Below, piece by piece: positions 6,902-15,278 of a stretch of DNA of 21,237 bases. The translations under genes and the position numbers were made by a program. The notes beneath the pieces are model-generated. The model saw only the letters and a list, made by a program, of their open reading frames with translations. It was not told the DNA's origin and did no database searches. Every line of letters begins with the position of its first letter. Within the stretch, counting starts at the first letter, position 1. Origin of the DNA: JABDGC01 sp964466595 (GTDB lineage Bacteria; Pseudomonadota; Gammaproteobacteria; DSM-16500); NCBI GenBank assembly GCA_964466595.1, contig CAYXNR010000042.1, positions 1 through 21,237 of the forward strand, read 5' to 3'.

Positions 6902-8515
6902 ATGGATCAAATTGAATTATATATTTTCTTATGGGGAGTCAGCTTATTCGTTGCCCTGCTTTTCAATAAAACAGCTTTACCTATTCCCTTAATGCTTGTT
7001 ATTGCAGGTATGTTTTTAGGTTTCATCCCCTGGATACCGAAGGTTAATCTCCAGCCTCAATTTGTTTTAGATGTGTTTATTCCGCTTTTAGTCTATGGTG
7101 CTAGCGCCAATTTTTCCTGGAAAGATATTAGGCATAATTTACGGCCCATTGCTTTACTTTCCATTGGTCACGTTTTATTTATTACTCTCTTGGTGGCCTT
7201 AGCGATTCATACCGTCTTGCCTGCCTTAGGCTGGCCCTTGTCTTTTGTTTTAGGTGCTATTGTTTCCCCACCAGATGATGTCGCTATCTTGGCTATCGCT
7301 GATAAAATCAACTTTCCTTCGCAGGTTCTCACTATTTTAAAAGGAGAAAGTCTTTTAAATGATGCAACCGCCTTGATTCTCTTTCGTTTTTCTTTGGTCG
7401 CTGCAATCACTCATCAATTTTCTACCTTTCCTGCTATTTCTGCTTTTATTTTAGTTGTGCTAGGCGAAACAGCCTATGGCATCCTTTTAGGCCATGTGAT
7501 GGGAAAACTGAGGCTGCGGATTGAAGATCCTATACTCCAAATTATGATGTCTATTCTTACCCCCTTCCTTGCTTATTTACCTGCAGAAAGGCTAGGCGGT
7601 TGTGGCGTTTTAGCCACTGTCGTGACGGGTTTTGTAATTGGCCATCGTTATCTAGAGCGCTTTACTCCGTCTGTTCGAATAGTGGGTTCTTCTGTCTGGT
7701 CCAGTCTTTCCTTTGCGCTTCAAAGTATTATTTTTCTCATGGTCGGACTCAACCTCGAAGCAACAATACGGGGCATCTCATCCATTCCTCTTCTTTTACT
7801 CATAAAATATAGCACAGTCGTTATTTTGACTGTCATTTTGGGTCGATTTATTTGGGTTTATTTTGGCGCCTATCTCCCGCGATTTTTATTTTTTACTACT
7901 CCGAAAAAAGATCCTTACCCCAGTTGGCAACAACCTTTTATTGTTTCCTGGGCCGGCATGCGCGGCGTTATTTCCCTTGCTGCGGTCCTTGCTCTTCCTC
8001 CTCTCGCTAGGTTTTTGGAAGGAGCAAACGCTAAAGATTTACTAACCTTCCTTGTATTCTCGGTCATTACCGTTACCCTGCTTGTTCAGGGCTTAAGCCT
8101 ACCCTGGCTGATTAAAAAACTGGGGCTGCATAGTTTTAGTTTACGAGAAAGGTACAGTGAACATTTATCTGAATTATCTGCCCGCGTTAAAATTTCTAGA
8201 AAGGTGCTGCATTGGTTGCTCCAATATAAAAAAGAAATTAAAGATCAAGAATTTTTACTTGATAAAGTAAAATTACGCATTCAAGAATATCAATTACGCT
8301 GTAGACAGCTTTCCACTGTTTTAAATAATCATCACCGTATGGAAGTTCATGAAGATAATGGGGAGCAACGAGAAAGCAGGCTGTTATCCTCACAAATAAA
8401 CGAATTAGAAAGAAGTGAATTATTAAAACTCTGGCATGAAAATAAAATTAGCTATGGGGTAAGAACTAAAATTTTACAGCAGTTAGATCATCGGTTTAAG
8501 CATATTAGTGGGTAA
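6902..8515 (+). CDS. CPA1-family Na+(K+)/H+ antiporter
   Basis: Inner-membrane exchanger of monovalent cations for protons, serving pH and salt homeostasis. At 537 residues it has about 12 hydrophobic helices over residues 1-405 and a charged cytoplasmic tail (about 410-537) with a coiled-coil look. Family motifs are present: the ion-binding Asn153-Asp154 in GESLLNDATALILFR, and AGMRGVISLAAVLALP (351-366) with the conserved arginine at 354. The helix-5 motif reads VSPPDDVA (121-128) where relatives usually have SPTDAVA or SPPDAVA, so there is an extra aspartate. ATG 6902 follows AGGAAG at 6886-6891; an ATG at 6894 stops after two codons. It diverges from dipZ, and its TAA is immediately followed by the stop of the convergent membrane-protein gene. 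Which cation it moves cannot be told. Confidence 0.9.
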   Translation: MDQIELYIFLWGVSLFVALLFNKTALPIPLMLVIAGMFLGFIPWIPKVNLQPQFVLDVFIPLLVYGASANFSWKDIRHNLRPIALLSIGHVLFITLLVALAIHTVLPALGWPLSFVLGAIVSPPDDVAILAIADKINFPSQVLTILKGESLLNDATALILFRFSLVAAITHQFSTFPAISAFILVVLGETAYGILLGHVMGKLRLRIEDPILQIMMSILTPFLAYLPAERLGGCGVLATVVTGFVIGHRYLERFTPSVRIVGSSVWSSLSFALQSIIFLMVGLNLEATIRGISSIPLLLLIKYSTVVILTVILGRFIWVYFGAYLPRFLFFTTPKKDPYPSWQQPFIVSWAGMRGVISLAAVLALPPLARFLEGANAKDLLTFLVFSVITVTLLVQGLSLPWLIKKLGLHSFSLRERYSEHLSELSARVKISRKVLHWLLQYKKEIKDQEFLLDKVKLRIQEYQLRCRQLSTVLNNHHRMEVHEDNGEQRESRLLSSQINELERSELLKLWHENKISYGVRTKILQQLDHRFKHISG

Positions 8516-10993
8516 TTAGCGGCTCTGAACATTATATATTCCATTTCTAGTTGCGGCAGGAAGGCTCGGACAACACTGAGCGATTTTTTCTTTAAAAAAC
8601 CCGAAGCAATGCGCAAAATACGATTTCTTTTTTACCTCAAGCGGAGAGTCTTCAAAGGTGGCGTAATTCTGTGCTTTGCTATCAGGCTTGATTAAGGGCT
8701 CTTCTTCTGCTTCAGGTAACCTTTGCTTTCTCATAGCAGTCTCTAGCGCCTGCTTTTTTTGATATTGTATGCGTACTTGATTTACAAAAGACAAACCTTC
8801 AACAAGTGTAATTGTTGCTAAGGCTAAGGTCAGGAACTGTCCTAGCCAGCTAGCCCAAGTCGACCAGCTATGTTCTAGAAAATTTACAACTTCATCATAA
8901 CCATAGACTTGACTAATATGTTCAATAGGATAAAGGACAGCCAAATAAATACCAGAGGCCTGTGCAGCGCGATAATAAAAACGGAGGTCTAAAGAAGGAA
9001 AACATCTTGAATAGAGTAGATGAAAAAATAAGGCACTCAAGCCACAACCCAGCGGATAAAACATACATCTAATTAAAGCTGGAAAGGGAAACTGATGGCT
9101 ATAAAAATAACTACTCATTCTTTTATCATGCGAGCCCCACTGCAATAAAGAACCGCCCACCATACCACCAAGAAAAGGAATGCCTATAATCGAAAGGAAT
9201 AGGTCTGCAAGATGCGTTTCTCTTTGTTTTCTTGTCCACTGCATTAACTCTCGCGTCATATTCGATTGACTAGAGCTAGGGGCAAATCGCAGTAGGCAAG
9301 AGGAAATAATAAAATTGGCAAAAAGGGCTGCTATCATATACAAACATTGTAATAAGGGGTCTCGAACAAGATCTTTTATATCTGAATATAATCCGGGCTC
9401 ATAACAATCTACACTTCCTTTATCGTGCCAACTACAAACCATAGGATTTTGTCCCAGGTTTAGTCTATTAAAAAAAGCCAAAACAAAAAAAGTAGTGAGC
9501 GCACTAGTGAGAGAAATAAGTGCATCAACCGAACTGCAGCTATAACCGGGTAGAGGATGAATATATTTTTTGTCTATTACCTTCCCAACAGCATAAATCA
9601 GTAAAATATTCATAGACAAAATAAAATGAAAAAGAGCAGCATCAAACACAGGGTTAAATGCATGATTCAAGGTGGCAGGAAAAGAGATATGCTCCAGCGC
9701 AGGTGAATAGGGCTTTGTATTTGCAAATTGCAGCTCTAGCACTATTTTTTCAAAAATCCTATAAAAAATAGGCGCCTCAGTCAAGAGCATCATCGCAGTA
9801 GGATAACTTGTCGCAATAAGATAATACCATATTCCCATATGAAATTTTTTGACATAGCTGAATTGTCCGGTGTCGATTTCGGCAAGTTCTTCTATCATGT
9901 TTACATTTAATGTTGTATTTTCTGTAATTATTTTCAAAATTTCAGGAAAGCATGCTTCTATCATCTCTTCTGTAAAATTTCGCTTCAAATCAGCAAACCT
10001 TAATTTTCTTGGCAAAAGAAGGTCTATTACTTCCGCAGGAATCCAGTCTTCTATGGGCACCCAAGCCGGGGTAAGTGGGTCAGATAAAATAAGCTTATAT
10101 GCTAGTCCTTTTCCTTCTTTCAGCGCCAAATAAACAACATAGGGCTTGATAACTAGGCTCTCAAATTCAGCAAATTTTTTACATAATTTAAATGTGTAAC
10201 CTAGACTCAAGGCACGGTTGATCACCATACTTAATAAAATACCGCAATTTCTACTAAGATAAGAAAAATGATGAGTAGTGGTTTCTGTGCTTTCTTGTTC
10301 CTCGTATTCACGATCTAACAATCCTAAAAGTCTTTCTCCAAATTTATTGCTTACTACCCAACTCTGCTTTTTATGATTTGGCACCTTTTTACTATAACGA
10401 TTGATTTCATCTACCTTTTTAGCGGCTCTTTCAAGAGGCGTCAATTTGTAACGCTTATAGAGAGCCTCTTTTTTTTCTGAACTAAGCTGGCCAGCTTTTC
10501 GTAAATCCTCGAGTTCTTTTTCTTTTTGTCTTTCTTTGTGAGAAGCGAATTCCAAAGCCTCATAATAGGATTTTTCTTCCTCTAGCTCTGAAGATAAACG
10601 ATGCAACCACGCAAATTTTTTGCTGTTAAACTTTTTATGCAAGCAAGATACGGAAGCTGCTGATTTCGCAATATAATGCTCTGGAATAAGCGTGTCATAA
10701 TCAAATCTATACCAGGCATATTTTCCTTCTCGGAGGGTTTCAATTATTAAAGCAGAATGACCTTGATCTGACTTTTTAAGAAGGGAGTCAAGCAAACTAC
10801 AGCAACCCTCCCCTTTTGAATCACCTGAAGAGAAGCCAGTACAGTATTGCGTCATGACCCATTGAGTTTCTGTAATAGCTAAGTTCTGGTTAAAAATACT
10901 TTTCCTCTCTTCCGGAAAAGCAGCTTGAGCTACAAGATAGCTATCTTCACTGAGAGCTTCTGAAAATGCGCCTGAGATACGTGCTGTTGACAT
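8516..10993 (-). CDS. Large unrecognised protein: soluble N-terminal half, polytopic membrane C-terminal half
   Basis: I do not recognise the family. It has 825 residues from ATG 10993, which has AAGG about ten bases upstream. The longer frame opens with TTG at 11026, overlaps the upstream gene and is less likely. The N-terminal region (1-130) contains GHSALIIE (78-85) and, later, SVSCLHKKF with Cys117. A strongly charged coiled-coil-like stretch follows at about 130-240. Roughly seven hydrophobic segments lie beyond residue 450 (near 453-471, 492-508, 549-568, 597-617, 639-661, 679-691, 717-734), with cysteines in the loops. The last 75 residues are polar and presumably cytoplasmic. It starts 17 bases after the stop of the U-box-like gene, so the two form an operon. 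Its stop directly abuts the antiporter stop. A host-membrane-directed effector or an unusual envelope protein are both possible. Confidence 0.8.
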   Translation of the reverse strand: MSTARISGAFSEALSEDSYLVAQAAFPEERKSIFNQNLAITETQWVMTQYCTGFSSGDSKGEGCCSLLDSLLKKSDQGHSALIIETLREGKYAWYRFDYDTLIPEHYIAKSAASVSCLHKKFNSKKFAWLHRLSSELEEEKSYYEALEFASHKERQKEKELEDLRKAGQLSSEKKEALYKRYKLTPLERAAKKVDEINRYSKKVPNHKKQSWVVSNKFGERLLGLLDREYEEQESTETTTHHFSYLSRNCGILLSMVINRALSLGYTFKLCKKFAEFESLVIKPYVVYLALKEGKGLAYKLILSDPLTPAWVPIEDWIPAEVIDLLLPRKLRFADLKRNFTEEMIEACFPEILKIITENTTLNVNMIEELAEIDTGQFSYVKKFHMGIWYYLIATSYPTAMMLLTEAPIFYRIFEKIVLELQFANTKPYSPALEHISFPATLNHAFNPVFDAALFHFILSMNILLIYAVGKVIDKKYIHPLPGYSCSSVDALISLTSALTTFFVLAFFNRLNLGQNPMVCSWHDKGSVDCYEPGLYSDIKDLVRDPLLQCLYMIAALFANFIISSCLLRFAPSSSQSNMTRELMQWTRKQRETHLADLFLSIIGIPFLGGMVGGSLLQWGSHDKRMSSYFYSHQFPFPALIRCMFYPLGCGLSALFFHLLYSRCFPSLDLRFYYRAAQASGIYLAVLYPIEHISQVYGYDEVVNFLEHSWSTWASWLGQFLTLALATITLVEGLSFVNQVRIQYQKKQALETAMRKQRLPEAEEEPLIKPDSKAQNYATFEDSPLEVKKKSYFAHCFGFFKEKIAQCCPSLPAATRNGIYNVQSR

Positions 10994-11010
10994 AAAAAAA
11001 TTGCCTTGAC

Positions 11011-11862
11011 TTACGAAGGCCTGCAAGATGCTGAAATATCAGCTGATAGCTCCTTTGAAGCTTCTTGGGATACTGCCGCTGCGAGCTGATAGTCACCTTC
11101 TCGCAGGAGACCTACCGATGCCCTCGCCCGATCGATGATTCGACGATACACTGTTATATCTAAAAAAGTTTTATTATTCCCGTACAGTAGAAAATGATTA
11201 ATATCCGATATCAGATTTTTTTGTATGTTCACAATATTCTCTCTGCTGATCTTCATTGGTTTCAACTGATAAAGCAGATCGATGTTTTGTTCTGTCAGCT
11301 CTTCTAGATATAAGCGTAGCTCTCTTAGCCATTGACGAATTTCTTCCCGTAAAGCTTGATCATGAGAAAAAGCAGATGCCGGTACATAAATGGGTGCCCG
11401 GCGTGCTTCACAGCAAGGACATTGCCACACATAAGGTGGAAAAGAGGGATAGAGCTGATCAGATTGGGCATTACACTTAGCGCGGAAGTCTTGCTGTCCT
11501 GCTTGCTCCTGCTTCATGGCTTCATGCTCGTAATAATGTCGAAACTCTCCACAGGCTTGACTTGACATGGGATCAAATAATAATAAGCCTGAAAGCGGAC
11601 AGAGATAAACATTGGCTCGCTGGCCCGGAGGCCATTGATTTTTTATACCCGGAAAAATAGAGCGAGCACCGGAAAGCTTCTCAAATAAATCCCAACGCAA
11701 TCCCGCTTGAGAGACCTCCACCGCAGATGACACTCCTTCCGGCCTAAAAGCTTCAGGGAATTTCGCAAAATCCGCTGCCGCTTGTTTATTCGCCTCCGCA
11801 TAGGCTTGCTCTTTTTCCTCTTGAGATTTCTTAGAAAATTCTAATTGCGCCCTAAATGACAT
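11011..11862 (-). CDS. U-box/RING-like domain protein, 283 residues
   Basis: A soluble protein with an excellent start: AAGGAG (plus 11870-11875) seven bases before the ATG. Residues 86-100 (YLCPLSGLLLFDPMS) resemble the opening of a U-box, whose usual pattern is CPISxxxMxDPV. About 60 residues on comes CPCCEARRA (148-156), then ALREEIRQWL (170-179), like the closing helix ALRxxIxxWL of U-boxes. The domain spans about 91 residues from C88 to L179, longer than the usual 70-75. It holds C88, C104, H109, H113, C130, C148, C150 and C151, so zinc-binding RING-like folding is also possible. An Ala/Glu-rich helical N-terminus and a helical C-terminal region flank it. Bacterial U-box proteins are typically ubiquitin ligases delivered into eukaryotic hosts; that role here is inference. 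It is first gene of a two-gene operon with the large membrane protein. Confidence 0.75.
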   Translation of the reverse strand: MSFRAQLEFSKKSQEEKEQAYAEANKQAAADFAKFPEAFRPEGVSSAVEVSQAGLRWDLFEKLSGARSIFPGIKNQWPPGQRANVYLCPLSGLLLFDPMSSQACGEFRHYYEHEAMKQEQAGQQDFRAKCNAQSDQLYPSFPPYVWQCPCCEARRAPIYVPASAFSHDQALREEIRQWLRELRLYLEELTEQNIDLLYQLKPMKISRENIVNIQKNLISDINHFLLYGNNKTFLDITVYRRIIDRARASVGLLREGDYQLAAAVSQEASKELSADISASCRPS

Positions 11863-11920
11863 GGGCTTTCTCCTTTCGAAAATAGTATTTAAAAAATGAT
11901 ATCTTCCTTTAAATTAAACG

Positions 11921-11959
11921 GCCGCATGATACCTTATCGGTTTACTTGTGTCATGTGAA
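11921..11959. repeat. Decayed inverted-repeat element, copy 3
   Basis: CTTGTGTCATGTGAA at 11945-11959 is a 15-base exact match to the arm-loop junction of the repeats at 33-90 and 6657-6724 (read on the - strand). Continuing on the - strand, the loop shares ATAAG and is followed by TATCATG, a degenerate opposite arm. The outer halves of both arms are lost. It lies in the 150-base gap between mutT and the U-box-like gene, just upstream of the latter. Nothing else is recognisable in that gap. Confidence 0.6.
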
Positions 11960-12012
11960 TTTTATTATGAAGAAAGCAAGAGAAGGGATTGGTAGTGCTG
12001 AGCTAAAGTATC

Positions 12013-12417
12013 TTAAGAAAAATGCTTGATCAACTCCGGCAAAATGACTTTATTTGCGGGAAGAAAATAAACCGCGGATAAATTTTCTAAGGCGACCCAT
12101 TGAAAAGCTTGTTGCTCCATAGATTTTAATTCTCTGCTAAACTTCGTTACAATCCAAAGATCCAGATTGACTGTTTTTTCAGGATAAATATATTCTAATT
12201 TTTTCCAGTGTAGAGCGGCTTGCACGTCGATATCGAGCTCTTCCTTTAATTCTCGAATCAGGGCTTCGTAAGCAGATTCATTTTTCTCTATTTTTCCACC
12301 AGGAAATTCCCAATAACCACTGTAAGATTTTTGGAGAGGACGTTGAGTGACGAGGATTTCTTTATTAGAATTTGGAATCACGCCAACAACCACTTGAACC
12401 TGATTTTCTTTTTTCAT
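12013..12417 (-). CDS. mutT: MutT-type Nudix hydrolase (8-oxo-dGTP diphosphatase)
   Basis: Expected to hydrolyse 8-oxo-dGTP to the monophosphate, keeping oxidised guanine out of DNA. At 134 residues it has the usual single-domain length. The Nudix box starts at Gly41: Gly41, Glu47, Arg55-Glu56 and Glu59-Glu60 provide the metal-binding set. The closing glycine of the consensus is replaced by Asp62. The segment WEFPGGKIE before the box is the MutT hallmark for this substrate. Its ATG follows directly on the secA TAG (TAGATG), so it is expressed from the secA transcript. secA-mutT is the conserved gammaproteobacterial order, which supports mutT over other Nudix enzymes. Confidence 0.88.
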   Translation of the reverse strand: MKKENQVQVVVGVIPNSNKEILVTQRPLQKSYSGYWEFPGGKIEKNESAYEALIRELKEELDIDVQAALHWKKLEYIYPEKTVNLDLWIVTKFSRELKSMEQQAFQWVALENLSAVYFLPANKVILPELIKHFS

Positions 12418-15159
12418 CTAGGACAGCGAGCCATGGCAATGTTTATATTTTTTACCTGAGCCACAGGGGCAAACCTCATTACGCCCAACCTTGCGTTCTT
12501 CGCGGGTGAAAGGTTTCTGGCCGGGAAAAGCAAGGACATTATCGCCTCGTTCAGCTTCGGCAAGAGCAGTGCTTTCATTTTGTAGCATATTAAGCTGGCT
12601 ATGTTGGTATTTTACATTGACACCAAGCGATTTTTTTTGCTGCGTTTCCAGCGCCTCCACATCTTCTTCTGCCTGTACTTCAAATTTGCTTAAAATGGAA
12701 ATGACTTCATAATTTATTTTTTCGAGCATTTGAGCAAAAAGTTCGAAGGATTCTCGTTTATATTCCTGTTTGGGATTCTTTTGCGCATAGCCACGCAGAT
12801 GAATACCTTGGCGCAGATAATCCATCGCAGCGAGATGCTCACGCCAGCATTTATCCAGGGTCTGCAAGGTCACGGCCTTTTCAAATTGTCGGAGAACCTC
12901 TGTCGGTGTTTTAGTTTCTTTAGCTTGATAGACCTTTTTTAAAGCCCCATCAATGCGATCTCGAAGGGCTTCTTCATCTAAGGTTTCTTCTTCTTTTAGC
13001 CAGGCCTGAATAGGAAGTTTAAGATTAAAATCATTTTCTAAGCGTTTTTCTAGGCCAGGAAGATCCCACTGCTCTTCCAGGCTTTGTGGTGGAAAATAAA
13101 TGTCTACTAGAGCTTCCACCACGCGACGACGAATAGCATCAATCGTCTCAGCAATTTCGGTCGCCAGTAAAAGTTCATCGCGTTGACGATAAATAACCTT
13201 ACGTTGTTCATTGGCGACATCATCATATTCTAATAATTGTTTACGAATATCAAAATTATGGGCTTCTACTTTGCGTTGTGCGTTTTCAATGCTGCGCGAC
13301 AAGAGACGTGATTCGAGTGCAACCTCGGTTTCTACCCCTATTCTTTGCATCATATTGCGCAGTCGTTCACCGCCAAAAATACGCAATAAATTATCTTCGA
13401 GAGAAAGATAAAAGCGAGACTTACCCGGGTCACCTTGCCTACCCGAGCGGCCACGTAATTGGTTGTCAATCCGTCGGGATTCATGACGCTCTGTTCCCAG
13501 CACATATAAGCCGCCTGCTGCAACAACTTGATTGTGTTTTTCATCCCAGGCTTTTTTGCGTCTCAGTCTTTCCTCATGAGAAAGATTTTCTATCGTTTTT
13601 AACTCAGCTTCCAAATTGCCGCCTAAGACAATATCCGTACCACGGCCAGCCATATTGGTTGCAATGGTCACAGCATGAGGTCTGCCGGCTTCTGCAATAA
13701 TATGGGCTTCTTTTTCGTGATATTTAGCATTCAGCACCTGATGAGCGATTCCTTCTTTTTTTAAGAGCTGTGATAAATGCTCAGAGGTTTCAATAGAAGC
13801 CGTGCCGACTAAAATAGGCTGCCCAGTTTTATGCGTGATTTTGATATCATCCACAATGGCCTTGAATTTTTCAGTTTGGTGAATAAAAACAAAATCAGGC
13901 AAATCAGCACGAATCATATCTTTATGCGTTGGAATAACGACTACTTCCAAGGCATAGATTTGTTGAAACTCATAGGCTTCTGTATCTGCCGTTCCCGTCA
14001 TTCCTGCCAATTTATCGTAGAGACGAAAATAATTTTGAAAGGTGATGGAGGCGAGTGTTTGGTTTTCTTGATGAACGGCAACGCCTTCTTTTGCTTCAAT
14101 TGCTTGATGCAAGCCATCTGACCAACGACGGCCAGGCATAGTTCGTCCGGTATGCTCATCGACGATAACGATTTCACCGTCTTGTATAATATATTCAATA
14201 TCACGGTGAAATAAACTGTGCGCGCGCAAGGCGGCATTTAAATGATGAACCAGCATGATATTATTGGCATCATAGAGGCTTTCACCGGCTTTAATTAACC
14301 CTGCTTTGGTAAATAGATCTTCAACCTGCTGATGCCCGGCTTCTGTCAGATAAACCTGCTTGCTTTTTTCATCAACAGAGTAATCGCCTGGGCCTTCAGT
14401 CTCGAGCTGTTTTTGCAACTGCGGTACTAAGCGATCGATAAGCGTATAAAGTTCAGTACTTTCTCCAGCCGGCCCAGAGATAATTAAGGGAGTACGCGCC
14501 TCATCAATGAGAATAGAATCGACTTCATCTACAATCGCAAAATGCGAACCACGCTGTACTTTTTCGCTTAAATTAAATACCATATTATCGCGTAAATAAT
14601 CGAAGCCAAATTCATTATTCGTTCCAAAGGTAATATCAGCCGCATAGGCTTTTTGCTTTTCAGTAAGCGGCATATTAGGCAGAATGACGCCGACTGTTAA
14701 ACCTAAAAATTCATAAATGGGACCCATCCAAGCCGCATCGCGCTTGGCCAAATAATCATTCACTGTGATGAGATGCACGCCTTTGCCCGGCAAGGCATTC
14801 AAATAGGCAGCAAGGGTGGCCATGACGGTTTTCCCCTCACCTGTTCGCATTTCAGCTATGTTGCCGCCATGCAAGACCATACCGCCAATAAGCTGCACGT
14901 CGAAGTGACGCATGTTCAGAGTACGCTTCGCTGCTTCGCGGACTACGGCAAAGGCTTCCTCTAAGATATCATCTACCGTTTCTCCTTTCTGAAGACGGGC
15001 TCGAAAGTCCTTTGTTTTTTCTCTGAGGGCCTCATCTGATAGTTTAGATAGCGTTTCTTCAAAGCCATTGATTTTTTCAACAGCTTTCCATAAAGGCCGC
15101 AAAACACGTTGATTACGGCTGCCGAACACACCTGTTAATAAACGACCCAACATATCCAT
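12418..15159 (-). CDS. secA: Preprotein translocase motor ATPase SecA
   Basis: Peripheral membrane ATPase that pushes unfolded preproteins through SecYEG. At 913 residues it is complete. Walker A is MRTGEGKT at 104-111, and the DEAD-type Walker B DEVDSILIDEARTP starts at 211. The second nucleotide-binding fold contains MAGRGTDIVLGG and QLRGRSGRQGDPG. The C-terminal zinc motif that binds SecB and lipids is intact: Cys897, Cys899, Cys908, His909. ATG 15159 is used; ATG 15153, two codons in, aligns equally well with known starts and neither has a strong ribosome site. No secM-like arrest gene lies upstream. Instead a dciA-like gene diverges, so SecM-type translational control is absent here. mutT follows with no gap. 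Confidence 0.97.
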   Translation of the reverse strand: MDMLGRLLTGVFGSRNQRVLRPLWKAVEKINGFEETLSKLSDEALREKTKDFRARLQKGETVDDILEEAFAVVREAAKRTLNMRHFDVQLIGGMVLHGGNIAEMRTGEGKTVMATLAAYLNALPGKGVHLITVNDYLAKRDAAWMGPIYEFLGLTVGVILPNMPLTEKQKAYAADITFGTNNEFGFDYLRDNMVFNLSEKVQRGSHFAIVDEVDSILIDEARTPLIISGPAGESTELYTLIDRLVPQLQKQLETEGPGDYSVDEKSKQVYLTEAGHQQVEDLFTKAGLIKAGESLYDANNIMLVHHLNAALRAHSLFHRDIEYIIQDGEIVIVDEHTGRTMPGRRWSDGLHQAIEAKEGVAVHQENQTLASITFQNYFRLYDKLAGMTGTADTEAYEFQQIYALEVVVIPTHKDMIRADLPDFVFIHQTEKFKAIVDDIKITHKTGQPILVGTASIETSEHLSQLLKKEGIAHQVLNAKYHEKEAHIIAEAGRPHAVTIATNMAGRGTDIVLGGNLEAELKTIENLSHEERLRRKKAWDEKHNQVVAAGGLYVLGTERHESRRIDNQLRGRSGRQGDPGKSRFYLSLEDNLLRIFGGERLRNMMQRIGVETEVALESRLLSRSIENAQRKVEAHNFDIRKQLLEYDDVANEQRKVIYRQRDELLLATEIAETIDAIRRRVVEALVDIYFPPQSLEEQWDLPGLEKRLENDFNLKLPIQAWLKEEETLDEEALRDRIDGALKKVYQAKETKTPTEVLRQFEKAVTLQTLDKCWREHLAAMDYLRQGIHLRGYAQKNPKQEYKRESFELFAQMLEKINYEVISILSKFEVQAEEDVEALETQQKKSLGVNVKYQHSQLNMLQNESTALAEAERGDNVLAFPGQKPFTREERKVGRNEVCPCGSGKKYKHCHGSLS

Positions 15160-15179
15160 TTTTCTCGCTGAATAATAAA

Positions 15180-15217
15180 TAAACTGAGAGTTTACTACAT
15201 CTGCTTACCAGGCTCAA
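15180..15217 (-). promoter_or_regulatory. Candidate secA promoter with a palindrome over the -10
   Basis: On the - strand, TTGAGC (plus 15212-15217), 17 bases, then TAAACT (plus 15189-15194) make a moderate sigma-70 match. TAAACT-GAG-AGTTTA at 15180-15194 is a perfect 6-3-6 palindrome covering the -10, as an operator would. The start point would lie near 15182, giving a leader of about 23 bases. Promoter and operator are both inferred from sequence. Confidence 0.38.
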
Positions 15218-15242
15218 AACAATATCAGTTGGCTTTTTTTAA

Positions 15243-15251
15243 TGCTATAAC
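15243..15251 (+). promoter_or_regulatory. Extended -10 promoter candidate for the dciA-like gene
   Basis: TGCTATAAC fits the extended -10 form, with no clear -35. Transcription would begin close to 15258, the position of the first in-frame ATG. This supports the internal ATG 15279, which has AGGAG at 15269-15273. The promoter is divergent from the candidate secA promoter about 30 bases away. Confidence 0.45.
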
Positions 15252-15278
15252 ATAAAAATGAAGAAGCCAGGAGCCCTT

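Noticed and set aside
6894..6902. ATG 6894 as antiporter start or leader peptide
   Set aside because: It reads two codons and stops; ATG 6902 is in the protein frame with AGGAAG upstream.
10994..11026. Longer start (TTG 11026) for the large membrane protein
   Set aside because: TTG is a rare start, it overlaps the upstream gene, and ATG 10993 has AAGG at a usable distance.
11871..11960. Promoter of the U-box-like operon
   Set aside because: TACTAT close to the start would put the transcript start inside the ribosome site, and other -10-like hexamers lack a -35.
13278..13700. 140-codon + strand frame opposite secA
   Set aside because: It is antisense to a conserved part of secA, has no family features and is explained by codon bias of secA.
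15258..15278. Upstream ATG 15258 for the dciA-like gene
   Set aside because: It is at the predicted transcript start and has no ribosome site, whereas ATG 15279 has AGGAG.
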